A stretch of DNA of 5,568 nucleotides, from the NCBI GenBank assembly GCA_900771185.1, contig CAAGND010000015.1, forward strand, positions 1 through 5,568, given 5' to 3'. Positions 1-5,560 of this stretch are shown one piece after another. The stretch is from Clostridia bacterium (lineage in GTDB: Bacteria; Bacillota; Clostridia; Oscillospirales; Acutalibacteraceae). Position 1 is the first letter of the stretch. The number at the start of each line of letters is the position of its first letter. The translations under genes and the position numbers were made by a program. The notes under the pieces were generated by a model. It was not told the origin of the DNA. It made no database searches and was given only the letters and a program-made list of their open reading frames with translations.

Positions 1-21
1 ATATGCAATGTTCTGAAAATA

Positions 22-52
22 AGAGGGATTACAGACGGATGCTGTTCCCTCT
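22..52 (+). other. Hairpin in the leader of the deacetylase gene
   Basis: AGAGGGA (22-28) pairs with TCCCTCT (46-52), and inside it ACAG (31-34) pairs with CTGT (42-45). This gives 11 base pairs with a two-base bulge and a 7-base loop. It sits eight bases before the ribosome binding site of the deacetylase. No U-run follows on the plus strand. On the minus strand it is followed by TTATTTT, so it could be a weak terminator for a leftward gene, or a 5' UTR or processing stem. Its role is not established. Confidence 0.35.
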
Positions 53-72
53 AAAATATAAGGAGTAAAATT

Positions 73-963
73 ATGGACAAATATCTTATTATCAACGCGG
101 ACGACTTCGGCATGTGCCGCGCCGGCAATCTGGCGGTTTTTGACCTGCTCAAATCCGGAGGCATAACCTCATCAACCATTATGGCTCCCTGCAGCTGGGC
201 ACCCGAGGCATGCAAATTTGCAAAGGAAAATCCCCAGTTTGCAATCGGCGTTCATCTGACCCTCACCAGTGAATGGTCAAACTATCGCTGGGCTCCTGTC
301 AGCGCCTCGAACACAGACAGCTTACGTGACGAAGACGGATATATGTTCAAAGAGAGCGATGAGGTCGAAAAGAATGTCGACATCGATGAAGTTGAGACCG
401 AGATACGTGCGCAGATTGAAAGGCTCAAGAAACTCGGTCTTAACCCCTCACATCTTGACAATCACATGGGTTCCCTCTACGGCATTGAGACCGGACGCTT
501 TGAGCTGCTCAACCTCGTTCTCGACATCGCCGGTGAATACGGTCTTCCTTTCCGTTTTCCCGGAACCTTCACTGATGACCAGCTCAACAACACCATGCTC
601 GACATCAAAATAGACAAAAATATTATAATGGGTCTTTTCGAGAAAATAACCGCATATGCAAAGAGCCGCGGCGTTATCACGCCCGATTATCTTATCCCCG
701 GAGAGTGGACCGGTCCTCAGAAAGACAGCTACGAGAACTATCGCGAATACATATATGAGCTATACAAGACTTTCCCGGAGGGCGTCACCGAAACATATAT
801 TCATCCAGCTCTTGAGTGTGATGAGCTTAAAGGCACTTCAAGCGTGTGGGAACGCAGAGTTTGGGAATATAAGCTTTTCTCAGACCCGAAGACAAAGCAG
901 CACATCGAGAGCTGCGGCATAAAGCTGATTAACTACCGTGACCTTGCGGAAATGAGAAAATAA
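73..963 (+). CDS. YdjC/ChbG-family carbohydrate deacetylase
   Basis: This 296-residue protein belongs to the YdjC/ChbG family, metal-dependent deacetylases that remove N-acetyl groups from chito-oligosaccharides or related amino sugars. Visible signatures are the N-terminal strand ending in NADDFG (D10, D11), the GVHLTLT block with H61, the SHLDNHMG block (H127, D129, H131), and a late YIHPA motif (H244). In the family, an Asp and two His from the first three blocks bind the metal, and the first Asp and the last His act in catalysis. There is no signal peptide, so it should be cytoplasmic. The ATG at 73 has AAGGAG (60-65) seven bases upstream. The protein is somewhat longer than E. coli ChbG (about 250 residues) but within the usual range of Gram-positive homologues. 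The immediate neighbours give no sugar-uptake context, so the substrate (chitobiose, cellobiose-like or peptidoglycan-derived sugar) is open, and I leave the symbol blank. Confidence 0.9.
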   Translation: MDKYLIINADDFGMCRAGNLAVFDLLKSGGITSSTIMAPCSWAPEACKFAKENPQFAIGVHLTLTSEWSNYRWAPVSASNTDSLRDEDGYMFKESDEVEKNVDIDEVETEIRAQIERLKKLGLNPSHLDNHMGSLYGIETGRFELLNLVLDIAGEYGLPFRFPGTFTDDQLNNTMLDIKIDKNIIMGLFEKITAYAKSRGVITPDYLIPGEWTGPQKDSYENYREYIYELYKTFPEGVTETYIHPALECDELKGTSSVWERRVWEYKLFSDPKTKQHIESCGIKLINYRDLAEMRK

Positions 964-1000
964 TTCATAATAAGCCTTTCAGTAAAATAGTCTAAAACTC

Positions 1001-1041
1001 AAAGACTGCGATAACGGATAAGCTGTTATCGCAGTCTTTTT
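1001..1041 (+). terminator. Intrinsic terminator of the deacetylase gene
   Basis: A perfect 15-bp stem pairs AAAGACTGCGATAAC (1001-1015) with GTTATCGCAGTCTTT (1025-1039), with a 9-base loop, and runs into TTTTT (1037-1041). It lies 37 bases after the deacetylase stop. On the opposite strand the stem is followed by TTTGAGTTTT, so it may also catch leftward read-through from proS weakly. Confidence 0.9.
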
Positions 1042-1050
1042 GTCCACACG

Positions 1051-1086
1051 AAAAATCACGCCGGAGAGTAAGCTCCCCCGGCGTGA
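1051..1086 (-). terminator. Intrinsic terminator of proS
   Basis: Read on the minus strand, TCACGCCGG (complement of 1086-1078) pairs perfectly with CCGGCGTGA (complement of 1064-1056). A GAG/CTC extension can form inside the loop, and TTTTT (1055-1051) follows directly. It starts 13 bases after the proS stop codon. Together with the plus-strand terminator at 1001-1041 it makes two separate, back-to-back terminators between convergent genes. Confidence 0.88.
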
Positions 1087-1099
1087 CTGTCATGCATTA

Positions 1100-2824
1100 T
1101 TATTTATTAAGTTCTGCAAACATATCAGAGATAATATTTTTGACCCGTGCGATAACATCGTCAACCGCAACTTTTTCATTGATGCTCTTTGTTCGGGTCA
1201 TAACCTCACAGCAGCCCTCATTGAGGTTTCTGGGGCTGACAACGACTCGCACGGGAGCGCCGATAAGATCTGCGTCCGAGAACATAACCCCGGGGCGGAC
1301 ATTACGGTCGTCATAAATGACCTCTATTCCGTTGTTCTGCATCTCATCATAGAGCTTGTCCGCAAGAGCCTTGGCATTTTCATCATCAGCTCTCAGACAG
1401 CAAAGATGCACCTGCCACGGAGCTATCGAAATCGGCCATATCGGACCGTAGGCATCATGGTGCGCCTCACAAACCGAAGCCGCAAGTCTGCCTACTCCAA
1501 TTCCGTAGCAGCCCATTATCGGGTACTGTTCAATTCCCTCTTTGTCAAGATAAGTCATGCCCATGCTCTTTGTATATTTTGTGCCGAGCTGGAATATATT
1601 ACCAACTTCTATACCTCTGGAAATTTTTATCGCGTTCTTCCCGCACTGCGGACAAATTCCTCCGTCAATAATTTTTGCGAGGTCGTTATACTCCACCTCA
1701 CCGACGTCACGGGGAATATTGAGTCCGGTATAGTGATACTCTTCCTCATTGGCGCCGCAGGACAGGTTAGTCGCACCCTCCAGTGACTTGTCAAAGAGAA
1801 CCGTCATGCCGTCCGGCAGACCACAGGGTCCTATAAATCCGGCGTGGAGTCCGCATTCCTCGGTGATAACTCCGGGATGTACCGCCTCGCCGAGTAGATT
1901 AGTCAGCTTCGTCTCGTTGACATCAAGGTCACCTCTGATGAACACAACAACAAACTCGTCTGTCATATTCTTCTGATAGACAACCGCTTTGCAGGACTTT
2001 TCAAGCGGAGAATCGAGGAAACTGCAGATATCCTCAATGGTGTGTATATCAGGGGTATATACCTTTGTCAGCTCATCGAGCGTCTCATCGGCTGTGTTAT
2101 TGATAATACTCTGTGCTGCCTCCATATTCGCGCGGTAATCACATTCTGAGCAGACAGCGATTGAATCCTCGCCTACCGGTGTCAGCAGCATATATTCATG
2201 AGAAACATTGCCGCCCATCATACCGGAGTCGGATTTGACGGTGATAACCTCTGGTATACCTACGCGCGCAAAAATGCGGTTATAGGCATCATAACATTTC
2301 TGATAATATTCCTCCAGATCCTCCTGCGAGGTGTGGAAGGAGTATGCGTCCTTCATAGTAAACTCACGCACACGGATGAGTCCGCCCCTCGGTCTGCCCT
2401 CGTCACGGAACTTCGTCTGAATCTGATATATCATAAAAGGATATTTCGTGTAGCTGTTGGCATAGTCACGCACAAGCTGAACAGCGGCCTCCTCATGAGT
2501 CATGCCGAGCACCATGCGTGCGTTGTTGCGGTCTGTAAAACGCAGCAGTTCACTGCCGACACTCTCATATCTGCCCGACTCGTCCCAGAGAGATGCGGGC
2601 AATGCAACAGGGAAAAGAACTTCCTGTCCGTCAATGGCATCCATTTCCTCACGGATTATGTTCTCAATTTTCTTGCTTATGCGTTTAAGCGGGGTGTACT
2701 GTGAAAATATGCCGTTCGCGACATTCTTCATATACCCTCCCCTGAGCATCAGCGCATGGCTGTCAATCACGCAGTCTGAAGGCTTCTCTTTAAATCTCTC
2801 GCCGACAAGCTTGTCAATTTTCAT
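1100..2824 (-). CDS. proS: Prolyl-tRNA synthetase, bacterial type with editing insertion
   Basis: This 574-residue class II synthetase charges tRNA-Pro with proline in the cytoplasm; its length matches the bacterial type (E. coli 572). Motif 1 lies around 29-72, ending EVLFP. The substrate loop GMTHEE is at 107-112. Motif 2 begins FRDEGRPRGG at 139 and runs to MKDAYSFH. Motif 3, GCYGIGVGR, is at 438-446. Between motifs 2 and 3, roughly 224-405, is the INS domain that hydrolyses Ala-tRNA-Pro; K279 in SCKAVVY lines up by eye with the catalytic editing lysine of the E. coli enzyme. The C-terminal anticodon-binding domain begins near 463 (WPISIAPWQV). Two CXXC pairs (C225/C228 and C391/C394) flank the INS domain. 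I chose the ATG at 2824 because AAAGGA (2838-2833) is eight bases upstream; the ATG at 2833 overlaps that site, and longer versions would translate the T-box. The gene is alone in its transcript and controlled by that T-box. Confidence 0.97.
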   Translation of the reverse strand: MKIDKLVGERFKEKPSDCVIDSHALMLRGGYMKNVANGIFSQYTPLKRISKKIENIIREEMDAIDGQEVLFPVALPASLWDESGRYESVGSELLRFTDRNNARMVLGMTHEEAAVQLVRDYANSYTKYPFMIYQIQTKFRDEGRPRGGLIRVREFTMKDAYSFHTSQEDLEEYYQKCYDAYNRIFARVGIPEVITVKSDSGMMGGNVSHEYMLLTPVGEDSIAVCSECDYRANMEAAQSIINNTADETLDELTKVYTPDIHTIEDICSFLDSPLEKSCKAVVYQKNMTDEFVVVFIRGDLDVNETKLTNLLGEAVHPGVITEECGLHAGFIGPCGLPDGMTVLFDKSLEGATNLSCGANEEEYHYTGLNIPRDVGEVEYNDLAKIIDGGICPQCGKNAIKISRGIEVGNIFQLGTKYTKSMGMTYLDKEGIEQYPIMGCYGIGVGRLAASVCEAHHDAYGPIWPISIAPWQVHLCCLRADDENAKALADKLYDEMQNNGIEVIYDDRNVRPGVMFSDADLIGAPVRVVVSPRNLNEGCCEVMTRTKSINEKVAVDDVIARVKNIISDMFAELNK

Positions 2825-2832
2825 TGTTTTCA

Positions 2833-2838
2833 TCCTTT
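2833..2838 (-). promoter_or_regulatory. proS ribosome binding site (decides the start)
   Basis: AAAGGA on the minus strand lies immediately after the T-box terminator U-run and eight bases before the ATG at 2824. It overlaps the in-frame ATG at 2833 by one base, which argues against that upstream ATG and against any start inside the leader. Confidence 0.8.
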
Positions 2839-2839
2839 C

Positions 2840-2873
2840 AAAAAAATATGTCCCGGGCCAAAAGCCCGGGACA
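2840..2873 (-). terminator. T-box regulated terminator hairpin
   Basis: On the minus strand GTCCCGGGC (2872-2864) pairs perfectly with GCCCGGGAC (2858-2850), with a TTTTG loop. One more A-U pair can form at the base (2873/2849), and a run of seven Ts (2846-2840) follows. Its 5' arm contains the bases needed for the antiterminator, so only one of the two structures can form. This is the decision point for proS transcription. Confidence 0.93.
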
Positions 2874-3075
2874 AACACAAAGTCTGCGGTACCACCCGAG
2901 TTCGGACAGATTATGTCCGCTCTCAATCCCGTTAACGCAGGGCACGGCGACGCATTCAACGCCGCGGCTCCGAGGCGGGTTCGGCTCCCTGCCGCTAAGA
3001 CTTGCACCAACCGTCTTATCTCTCTGCCGGCATCAAAAACCTACTGTTCCTCTTCACAGCCTTTATCAATGATTT
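2840..3075 (-). ncRNA. T-box riboswitch of proS, proline specific
   Basis: This leader senses uncharged tRNA-Pro and prevents premature termination. In Stem I, GAGG (3052-3049) pairs with CCTC (2975-2972) below the specifier loop. That loop has AGTAG (3045-3041) on one side and GAACCCG (2982-2976) on the other. The specifier is CCC (2979-2977) or, one base on, CCG; both are proline codons. AGAGAGA (3025-3019) and the distal stem TAAGAC/GTCTTA (3018-3013/3001-2996) complete Stem I. CGGAC/GTCCG near 2919-2903 forms the stem before the T-box. The T-box GGGTGGTACCGC is at 2897-2886. The antiterminator pairs CTCGGG (2900-2895) with CCCGGG (2870-2865) and GCAGAC (2887-2882) with GTTTGT (2876-2871), leaving the 7-base bulge TGGTACC. 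Its TGGT can pair with the ACCA end of tRNA-Pro. The rival terminator uses the same CCCGGG. Confidence 0.95.
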
Positions 3076-3080
3076 TTAAT

Positions 3081-3109
3081 ATTTTACTACGATAACTTTT
3101 CAAAGTCAA
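3081..3109 (-). promoter_or_regulatory. proS promoter, sigma-A type
   Basis: On the minus strand, -35 TTGACT (3109-3104) and -10 TAAAAT (3086-3081) are separated by 17 bp. Transcription should start near 3074, about 14 bases before the base of T-box Stem I, which fits a leader transcript. The upstream flank is A/T-rich and could act as an UP element. Confidence 0.85.
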
Positions 3110-3124
3110 CCACAAAAATAGTTT

Positions 3125-3140
3125 TAAAAATTAATTTTTA
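3125..3140. promoter_or_regulatory. A/T palindrome between divergent promoters
   Basis: A perfect 16-bp palindrome, TAAAAATTAATTTTTA, lies between the -35 boxes of the leftward proS promoter and the rightward promoter, close to the midpoint of the two. It could be an UP element for both or a site for an A/T-loving DNA-binding protein. In such an A/T-rich stretch chance is also plausible. Confidence 0.3.
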
Positions 3141-3162
3141 CCAATAATTTTATTCAAGCATA

Positions 3163-3191
3163 TTGACAGCGCTATCTTTCTATGATAAAAT
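3163..3191 (+). promoter_or_regulatory. Near-consensus promoter for the small ORF and protease genes
   Basis: The -35 TTGACA (3163-3168) is a perfect consensus. It is followed by a 17-bp spacer and -10 TAAAAT (3186-3191). The start should be near 3198, which leaves about 208 transcribed bases before the protease start codon at 3406. It is the strongest-looking promoter in the window and faces away from proS. Confidence 0.82.
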
Positions 3192-3221
3192 ATAATTGAA
3201 AGAATAAACGGGAGATGATAG

Positions 3222-3377
3222 TGTGAGACTGATTTTATCTATATTGTGCAACTCATCGGCAACCAATTTACCATACAGAACTTTATGGAGGGTAATCAAG
3301 TTCAGCAATTAGGGCGCATGGAGGAACACTTTATGCGTTTTATCCGTGTGCTGTTTAGTACTCTCGACAAACAATAA
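3222..3377 (+). pseudogene. Unrecognised small open frame, probable gene remnant or leader
   Basis: The roughly 200 bases between the promoter start and the protease hold an open frame of 51 codons plus a TAA stop (3375-3377). It is preceded directly by two stops (TGA 3216, TAG 3219) and has no normal start near its beginning. Its product is protein-like, with a hydrophobic then amphipathic helical pattern, for example DFIYIVQLIGNQF near the start and MEEHFMRFIRVLFSTLDKQ at the end. The first in-frame ATG is at 3285 (30 residues) but has no clear ribosome binding site. GGGAG (3210-3214) instead suits a GTG at 3223 in another frame, which gives only 29 residues. Skipping one base at 3224 would join an ATG at 3215 to the long frame, which suggests a frameshifted gene. 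I recognise no family. It could equally be a non-coding leader of the protease mRNA. Confidence 0.28.
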
Positions 3378-3405
3378 TTAAAGCGAAAAGGAGTAACGTA
3401 TATTT

Positions 3406-4083
3406 ATGAATCAGATTAGAAAATATAGTGCTATACTTATCTTTACTGTTTTATTCGCTTGTATTTTTTCTCTTTCGGCATATGCGTGGGAACCAATGGC
3501 CAACTTTAATTATTGGTATAGCAACGGTAACGATATAGGATACTTTAATTCTTCATCAAACAGAAAGATTTTAGCCACCACTTCCGGAGGTGGTTTCAGC
3601 ACTGCTACACTTACGTCTTATGCAACGCATGCAAAGAACGCATGGAGCAGTGAGGGTAATTTTTCTGTTGTTGCCAGTGGTTCCGATTATGTTATACGTT
3701 TCACAGATATAACAAGAGCGGCTGCTCGCAATGGAGGTGTTCCTGATACCGCTGCCGCATACACGGAATATACAAGCAAAACTTTTATCGGATATGCGTC
3801 ATATCTCGGCAACAAAAAGAGCGTGTACAGGATAAGCAAAGCAAAAATTTGTTTAATATATGACAACAGCAATTCTGACTACAATACATCCAACTTTTCA
3901 ACGTCAAAATGGGAAGCCATATCAGCTCACGAATTCGGACATGCTGTCGGCTACATGGGTCATGACACAGGTTCCACTCTGTTTAAGCCCTCCCTTATGA
4001 ATCCATACCACAATAATTATTGGGATATTTGGAGGAAAAAGTCACCCACAACAAGAGACCTGCACCATATGAGTAACATTTAA
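3406..4083 (+). CDS. Small secreted metzincin-type zinc metalloprotease (matrixin-like)
   Basis: This 225-residue protein is predicted to be an exported zinc endopeptidase. Residues 1-27 form a signal peptide: positive MNQIRK, a hydrophobic stretch at about 8-24, then AYA with likely cleavage after A27. The catalytic block HEFGHAVGYMGH starts at H175, with E176 as the likely general base and H175 and H179 as zinc ligands. SLMNPY (M198) fits the Met-turn seen in metzincins. A terminal helix follows TTRDL (215-219), where matrixin catalytic domains usually end, so the gene looks full length with no extra domains. No cysteine-switch propeptide is visible. The third ligand is displaced: H186 is 11 rather than 10 residues after the first His. 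AAGGAG (3388-3393) lies 12 bases before the ATG, a long spacing. Base composition is more A/T-rich than in the flanking genes. Substrate is unknown. The downstream gene starts 17 bp after the stop and is probably co-transcribed. Confidence 0.82.
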   Translation: MNQIRKYSAILIFTVLFACIFSLSAYAWEPMANFNYWYSNGNDIGYFNSSSNRKILATTSGGGFSTATLTSYATHAKNAWSSEGNFSVVASGSDYVIRFTDITRAAARNGGVPDTAAAYTEYTSKTFIGYASYLGNKKSVYRISKAKICLIYDNSNSDYNTSNFSTSKWEAISAHEFGHAVGYMGHDTGSTLFKPSLMNPYHNNYWDIWRKKSPTTRDLHHMSNI

Positions 4084-4100
4084 TCAGGGAGGAGATATCT

Positions 4101-4685
4101 ATGAAAGCAAAGAAAATTATTGCAGTCATATTGGCGCTGGCAGTCGGCGCGGGAGCAATCGCGTTCACGGCGGTCACGCTCAAAAAAGCACCCGAATCGA
4201 AAACGATAAGCTTTGGGGTCGGCAGTTCATACGCAAACCGTGAAGCCGGGAGCAATATTTCAGCCTGCTACAGCTTTGGCGCCAACAACTTCAGAGAGCT
4301 TGATAAACACACCCCCTATATCGCGCGAGCCGAGACGGTAAGTATCGACATCAGACGGGTAGGTCAGGTGGCCACACTCAAGGTAACCGAGGTTTACAGG
4401 GGCGAGGTTGAGGATGAGATTCTCCTCTATCAAATGCTCGGCGACAACAACGTTGAGGTCGGAAAGGAATATATTCTGTTCATGGACCGACAATATTCAG
4501 ACACCGGTCCTATACAGGCTTTCTGCACCGTTTCGGGGCCGCTCGGAGTCATGAGATTTGACGCTCAGGGCAAAAAGATAACAGTCGCTGACCCCTGTCT
4601 GCTGGGCAGGAACCTTGAACGATGGGCGGAGAAAAATGTTGCGCCCTCACTCACCGCTCAGGAGGAACCTCAGGAAGTCTCATAA
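4101..4685 (+). CDS. Uncharacterised exported or membrane-anchored protein
   Basis: I do not recognise this 194-residue protein with certainty. It begins with KAKK and a hydrophobic segment at about 6-27. This could be a signal peptide (AIA at 19-21 is a possible cleavage site) or an uncleaved anchor, which would place the rest outside the membrane. The exterior part is mostly strand-like: YIARAETVSI (73-82), ATLKVTEVYRGEV (91-103), a VGKEYILFMD strand (120-129), FCTVSGPLG (141-149) and KKITVADPC (158-166), followed by a short helix and an acidic tail. It has three cysteines: C56, C142 and C166. The order of strands with a VYRG turn and a VGKEY strand resembles OB-like netrin/TIMP modules, but this is only a visual impression. 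GGGAGGAG (4087-4094) gives an excellent ribosome binding site. It follows the metalloprotease by 17 bp, so it may be a partner, inhibitor or cell-surface tether of that enzyme. Codon use is more GC-rich than in the protease. Confidence 0.75.
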   Translation: MKAKKIIAVILALAVGAGAIAFTAVTLKKAPESKTISFGVGSSYANREAGSNISACYSFGANNFRELDKHTPYIARAETVSIDIRRVGQVATLKVTEVYRGEVEDEILLYQMLGDNNVEVGKEYILFMDRQYSDTGPIQAFCTVSGPLGVMRFDAQGKKITVADPCLLGRNLERWAEKNVAPSLTAQEEPQEVS

Positions 4686-4704
4686 TTAAAATTCACCGAT
4701 ATTT

Positions 4705-4741
4705 TCAGCCCTCAGAGCTTCGGCTTTGGGGGCTGAGCTTT
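4705..4741 (+). terminator. UUCG-capped hairpin after the protease operon
   Basis: TCAGCCC (4705-4711) pairs with GGGCTGA (4730-4736), and the stem continues inward through TCAGAGC and GCTTTGG, including two G-U pairs, to a C(UUCG)G tetraloop at 4718-4723. This gives 14 continuous pairs starting 20 bases after the stop. The following tract, GCTTTGATG, has only three consecutive Ts, so it is a weak or leaky terminator or an mRNA 3'-end stabiliser. No T-run follows on the minus strand. Confidence 0.6.
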
Positions 4742-4778
4742 GATGCTGACCCCGGCGGTGGATTTTTGATTTGATGTG

Positions 4779-4787
4779 TGTTATAAT
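4779..4787 (+). promoter_or_regulatory. Extended -10 promoter of the AlkZ-related gene
   Basis: TGTTATAAT combines a perfect TATAAT (4782-4787) with the TGn extension. The -35 at the 17-bp position, TGGATT (4759-4764), is poor, as is usual for extended -10 promoters. The start would be near 4794, about 25 bases before the ATG at 4819. It lies inside the longer TTG-initiated version of the next gene, which supports the shorter start. Confidence 0.7.
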
Positions 4788-4818
4788 TTTGAAAAAATTA
4801 CGGAACTGCGGTGAAAAT

Positions 4819-5523
4819 ATGGATGTATATAATTTCAACAGCTTTTGCTCCGCATTGAGTGATTGCGGCTTTTCCATGGGCGGCGGCAATGCTCGCGGCG
4901 TTTTTGCTCTGATTCCTTTTTCGTGGGAAAATCAGGAGGCGTGGGATACACCTGTCAAGTGGCACACGGGTGACCCTGAAACCGACCCGTGGGAGTGGCG
5001 CATGCGCACTCTCGAGGAGCGGGACGACATAGCCTATGCGAAACTGTTCTTCCGTTCGAGCGGATATATAACGGCTGATTGGTACCCGTATTTTCTTTCC
5101 TGCCGCAGGGACGGAGTCGGCGCTGTGGAAGCCTATTATAACGGAACCCTCAGCCGTGAGGCAAAGCTGATTTATGACCTTATAGCTAAAAACGGAGCTA
5201 TGCCTGTACACATTATAAAAAGCATGGGCAGCTTTGGCAAGGCGGACAAATCCCGCTTTGACCGCGCTCTGACAGAGCTTCAAATGCGAATGTTTGTCAC
5301 CATGTGCGGCAGACAGCAGAAAACAAGTCTCTCCGGCGAGGAATACGGTTGGAGTTCCACAGTATTTTGCACGGTCGAGGATTTTTGGACACAGCGCAAA
5401 AAGCCGTCTGCGATCGCACAGACTGATGCGGATGAAGCATACGAAAAAATAAAGTCACAGATTTTACTCTTAAATCCCGAAGCAAAACAGCGTGATATAG
5501 ATAAATTTATAAAAGGAAAATAA
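4819..5523 (+). CDS. AlkZ-related winged-helix protein
   Basis: This 234-residue protein matches my memory of the AlkZ-related family common in Clostridia, which is distantly linked to AlkZ/YcaQ DNA glycosylases (winged-helix HTH_42 proteins that unhook DNA cross-links). Characteristic segments are GDPETDPWEWRMR (51-63), AYAKLFFRSSGYI (72-84), WYPYFLSCRR (88-97), a winged-helix-like region at about 111-156 (LSREAKLIYDLIAKNG, then SRFDRALTELQM), and YGWSSTVF (176-183). The C-terminal 40 residues are charged and helical. There is no signal peptide, so it is probably cytoplasmic. I cannot confirm the catalytic glutamine motif of true AlkZ, so glycosylase activity is not shown; it may bind DNA or have another role. 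The frame is open from a TTG at 4771, but TATAAT at 4782-4787 and a GGTGA site (4810-4814) favour the ATG at 4819. It is transcribed apart from the protease pair. Confidence 0.7.
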   Translation: MDVYNFNSFCSALSDCGFSMGGGNARGVFALIPFSWENQEAWDTPVKWHTGDPETDPWEWRMRTLEERDDIAYAKLFFRSSGYITADWYPYFLSCRRDGVGAVEAYYNGTLSREAKLIYDLIAKNGAMPVHIIKSMGSFGKADKSRFDRALTELQMRMFVTMCGRQQKTSLSGEEYGWSSTVFCTVEDFWTQRKKPSAIAQTDADEAYEKIKSQILLLNPEAKQRDIDKFIKGK

Positions 5524-5531
5524 TCATACTG

Positions 5532-5560
5532 TTGATTTTTGCACCGCCATTTGGTATCAT
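5532..5560 (+). promoter_or_regulatory. Putative promoter of a gene beyond the window
   Basis: TTGATT (5532-5537), a 17-bp spacer and TATCAT (5555-5560), preceded by a TGn extension (5552-5554), form a promoter-like pair 8 bases after the AlkZ-related stop. The window ends eight bases later, so the gene it would serve cannot be seen. Confidence 0.45.

Noticed and set aside
1040..1786. 248-residue open frame on the plus strand opposite proS
   Set aside because: It is antisense to the well-supported ProRS C-terminal half, crosses the proS terminator, has no ribosome binding site and encodes nothing recognisable.
2825..3010. N-terminal extension of proS, reading 62 further residues upstream of the ATG at 2824
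   Set aside because: These bases are the T-box leader, including its specifier, antiterminator and terminator, and the ribosome binding site fits only the ATG at 2824. The extension has no resemblance to ProRS N-termini.
2198..3095. Plus-strand open frames opposite the proS start and T-box
   Set aside because: They run through strongly structured leader RNA on the other strand, lack start signals and give low-complexity, non-family sequences.
3451..3462. Lipobox-like LFAC (residues 16-19) in the protease signal peptide
   Set aside because: Phe before Ala is atypical for a lipobox, and the hydrophobic core continues past the Cys to a good AYA cleavage site, so a type I signal peptide is more likely.
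4771..4818. TTG start adding 16 residues to the AlkZ-related protein
   Set aside because: The TATAAT promoter lies inside this extension, so its transcript would begin after the TTG. The family-like sequence starts at MDVYNF.
4798..5283. 161-residue minus-strand frame within the AlkZ-related gene
   Set aside because: It is a shadow of a protein-coding plus strand, with no promoter or ribosome binding site and no family resemblance.
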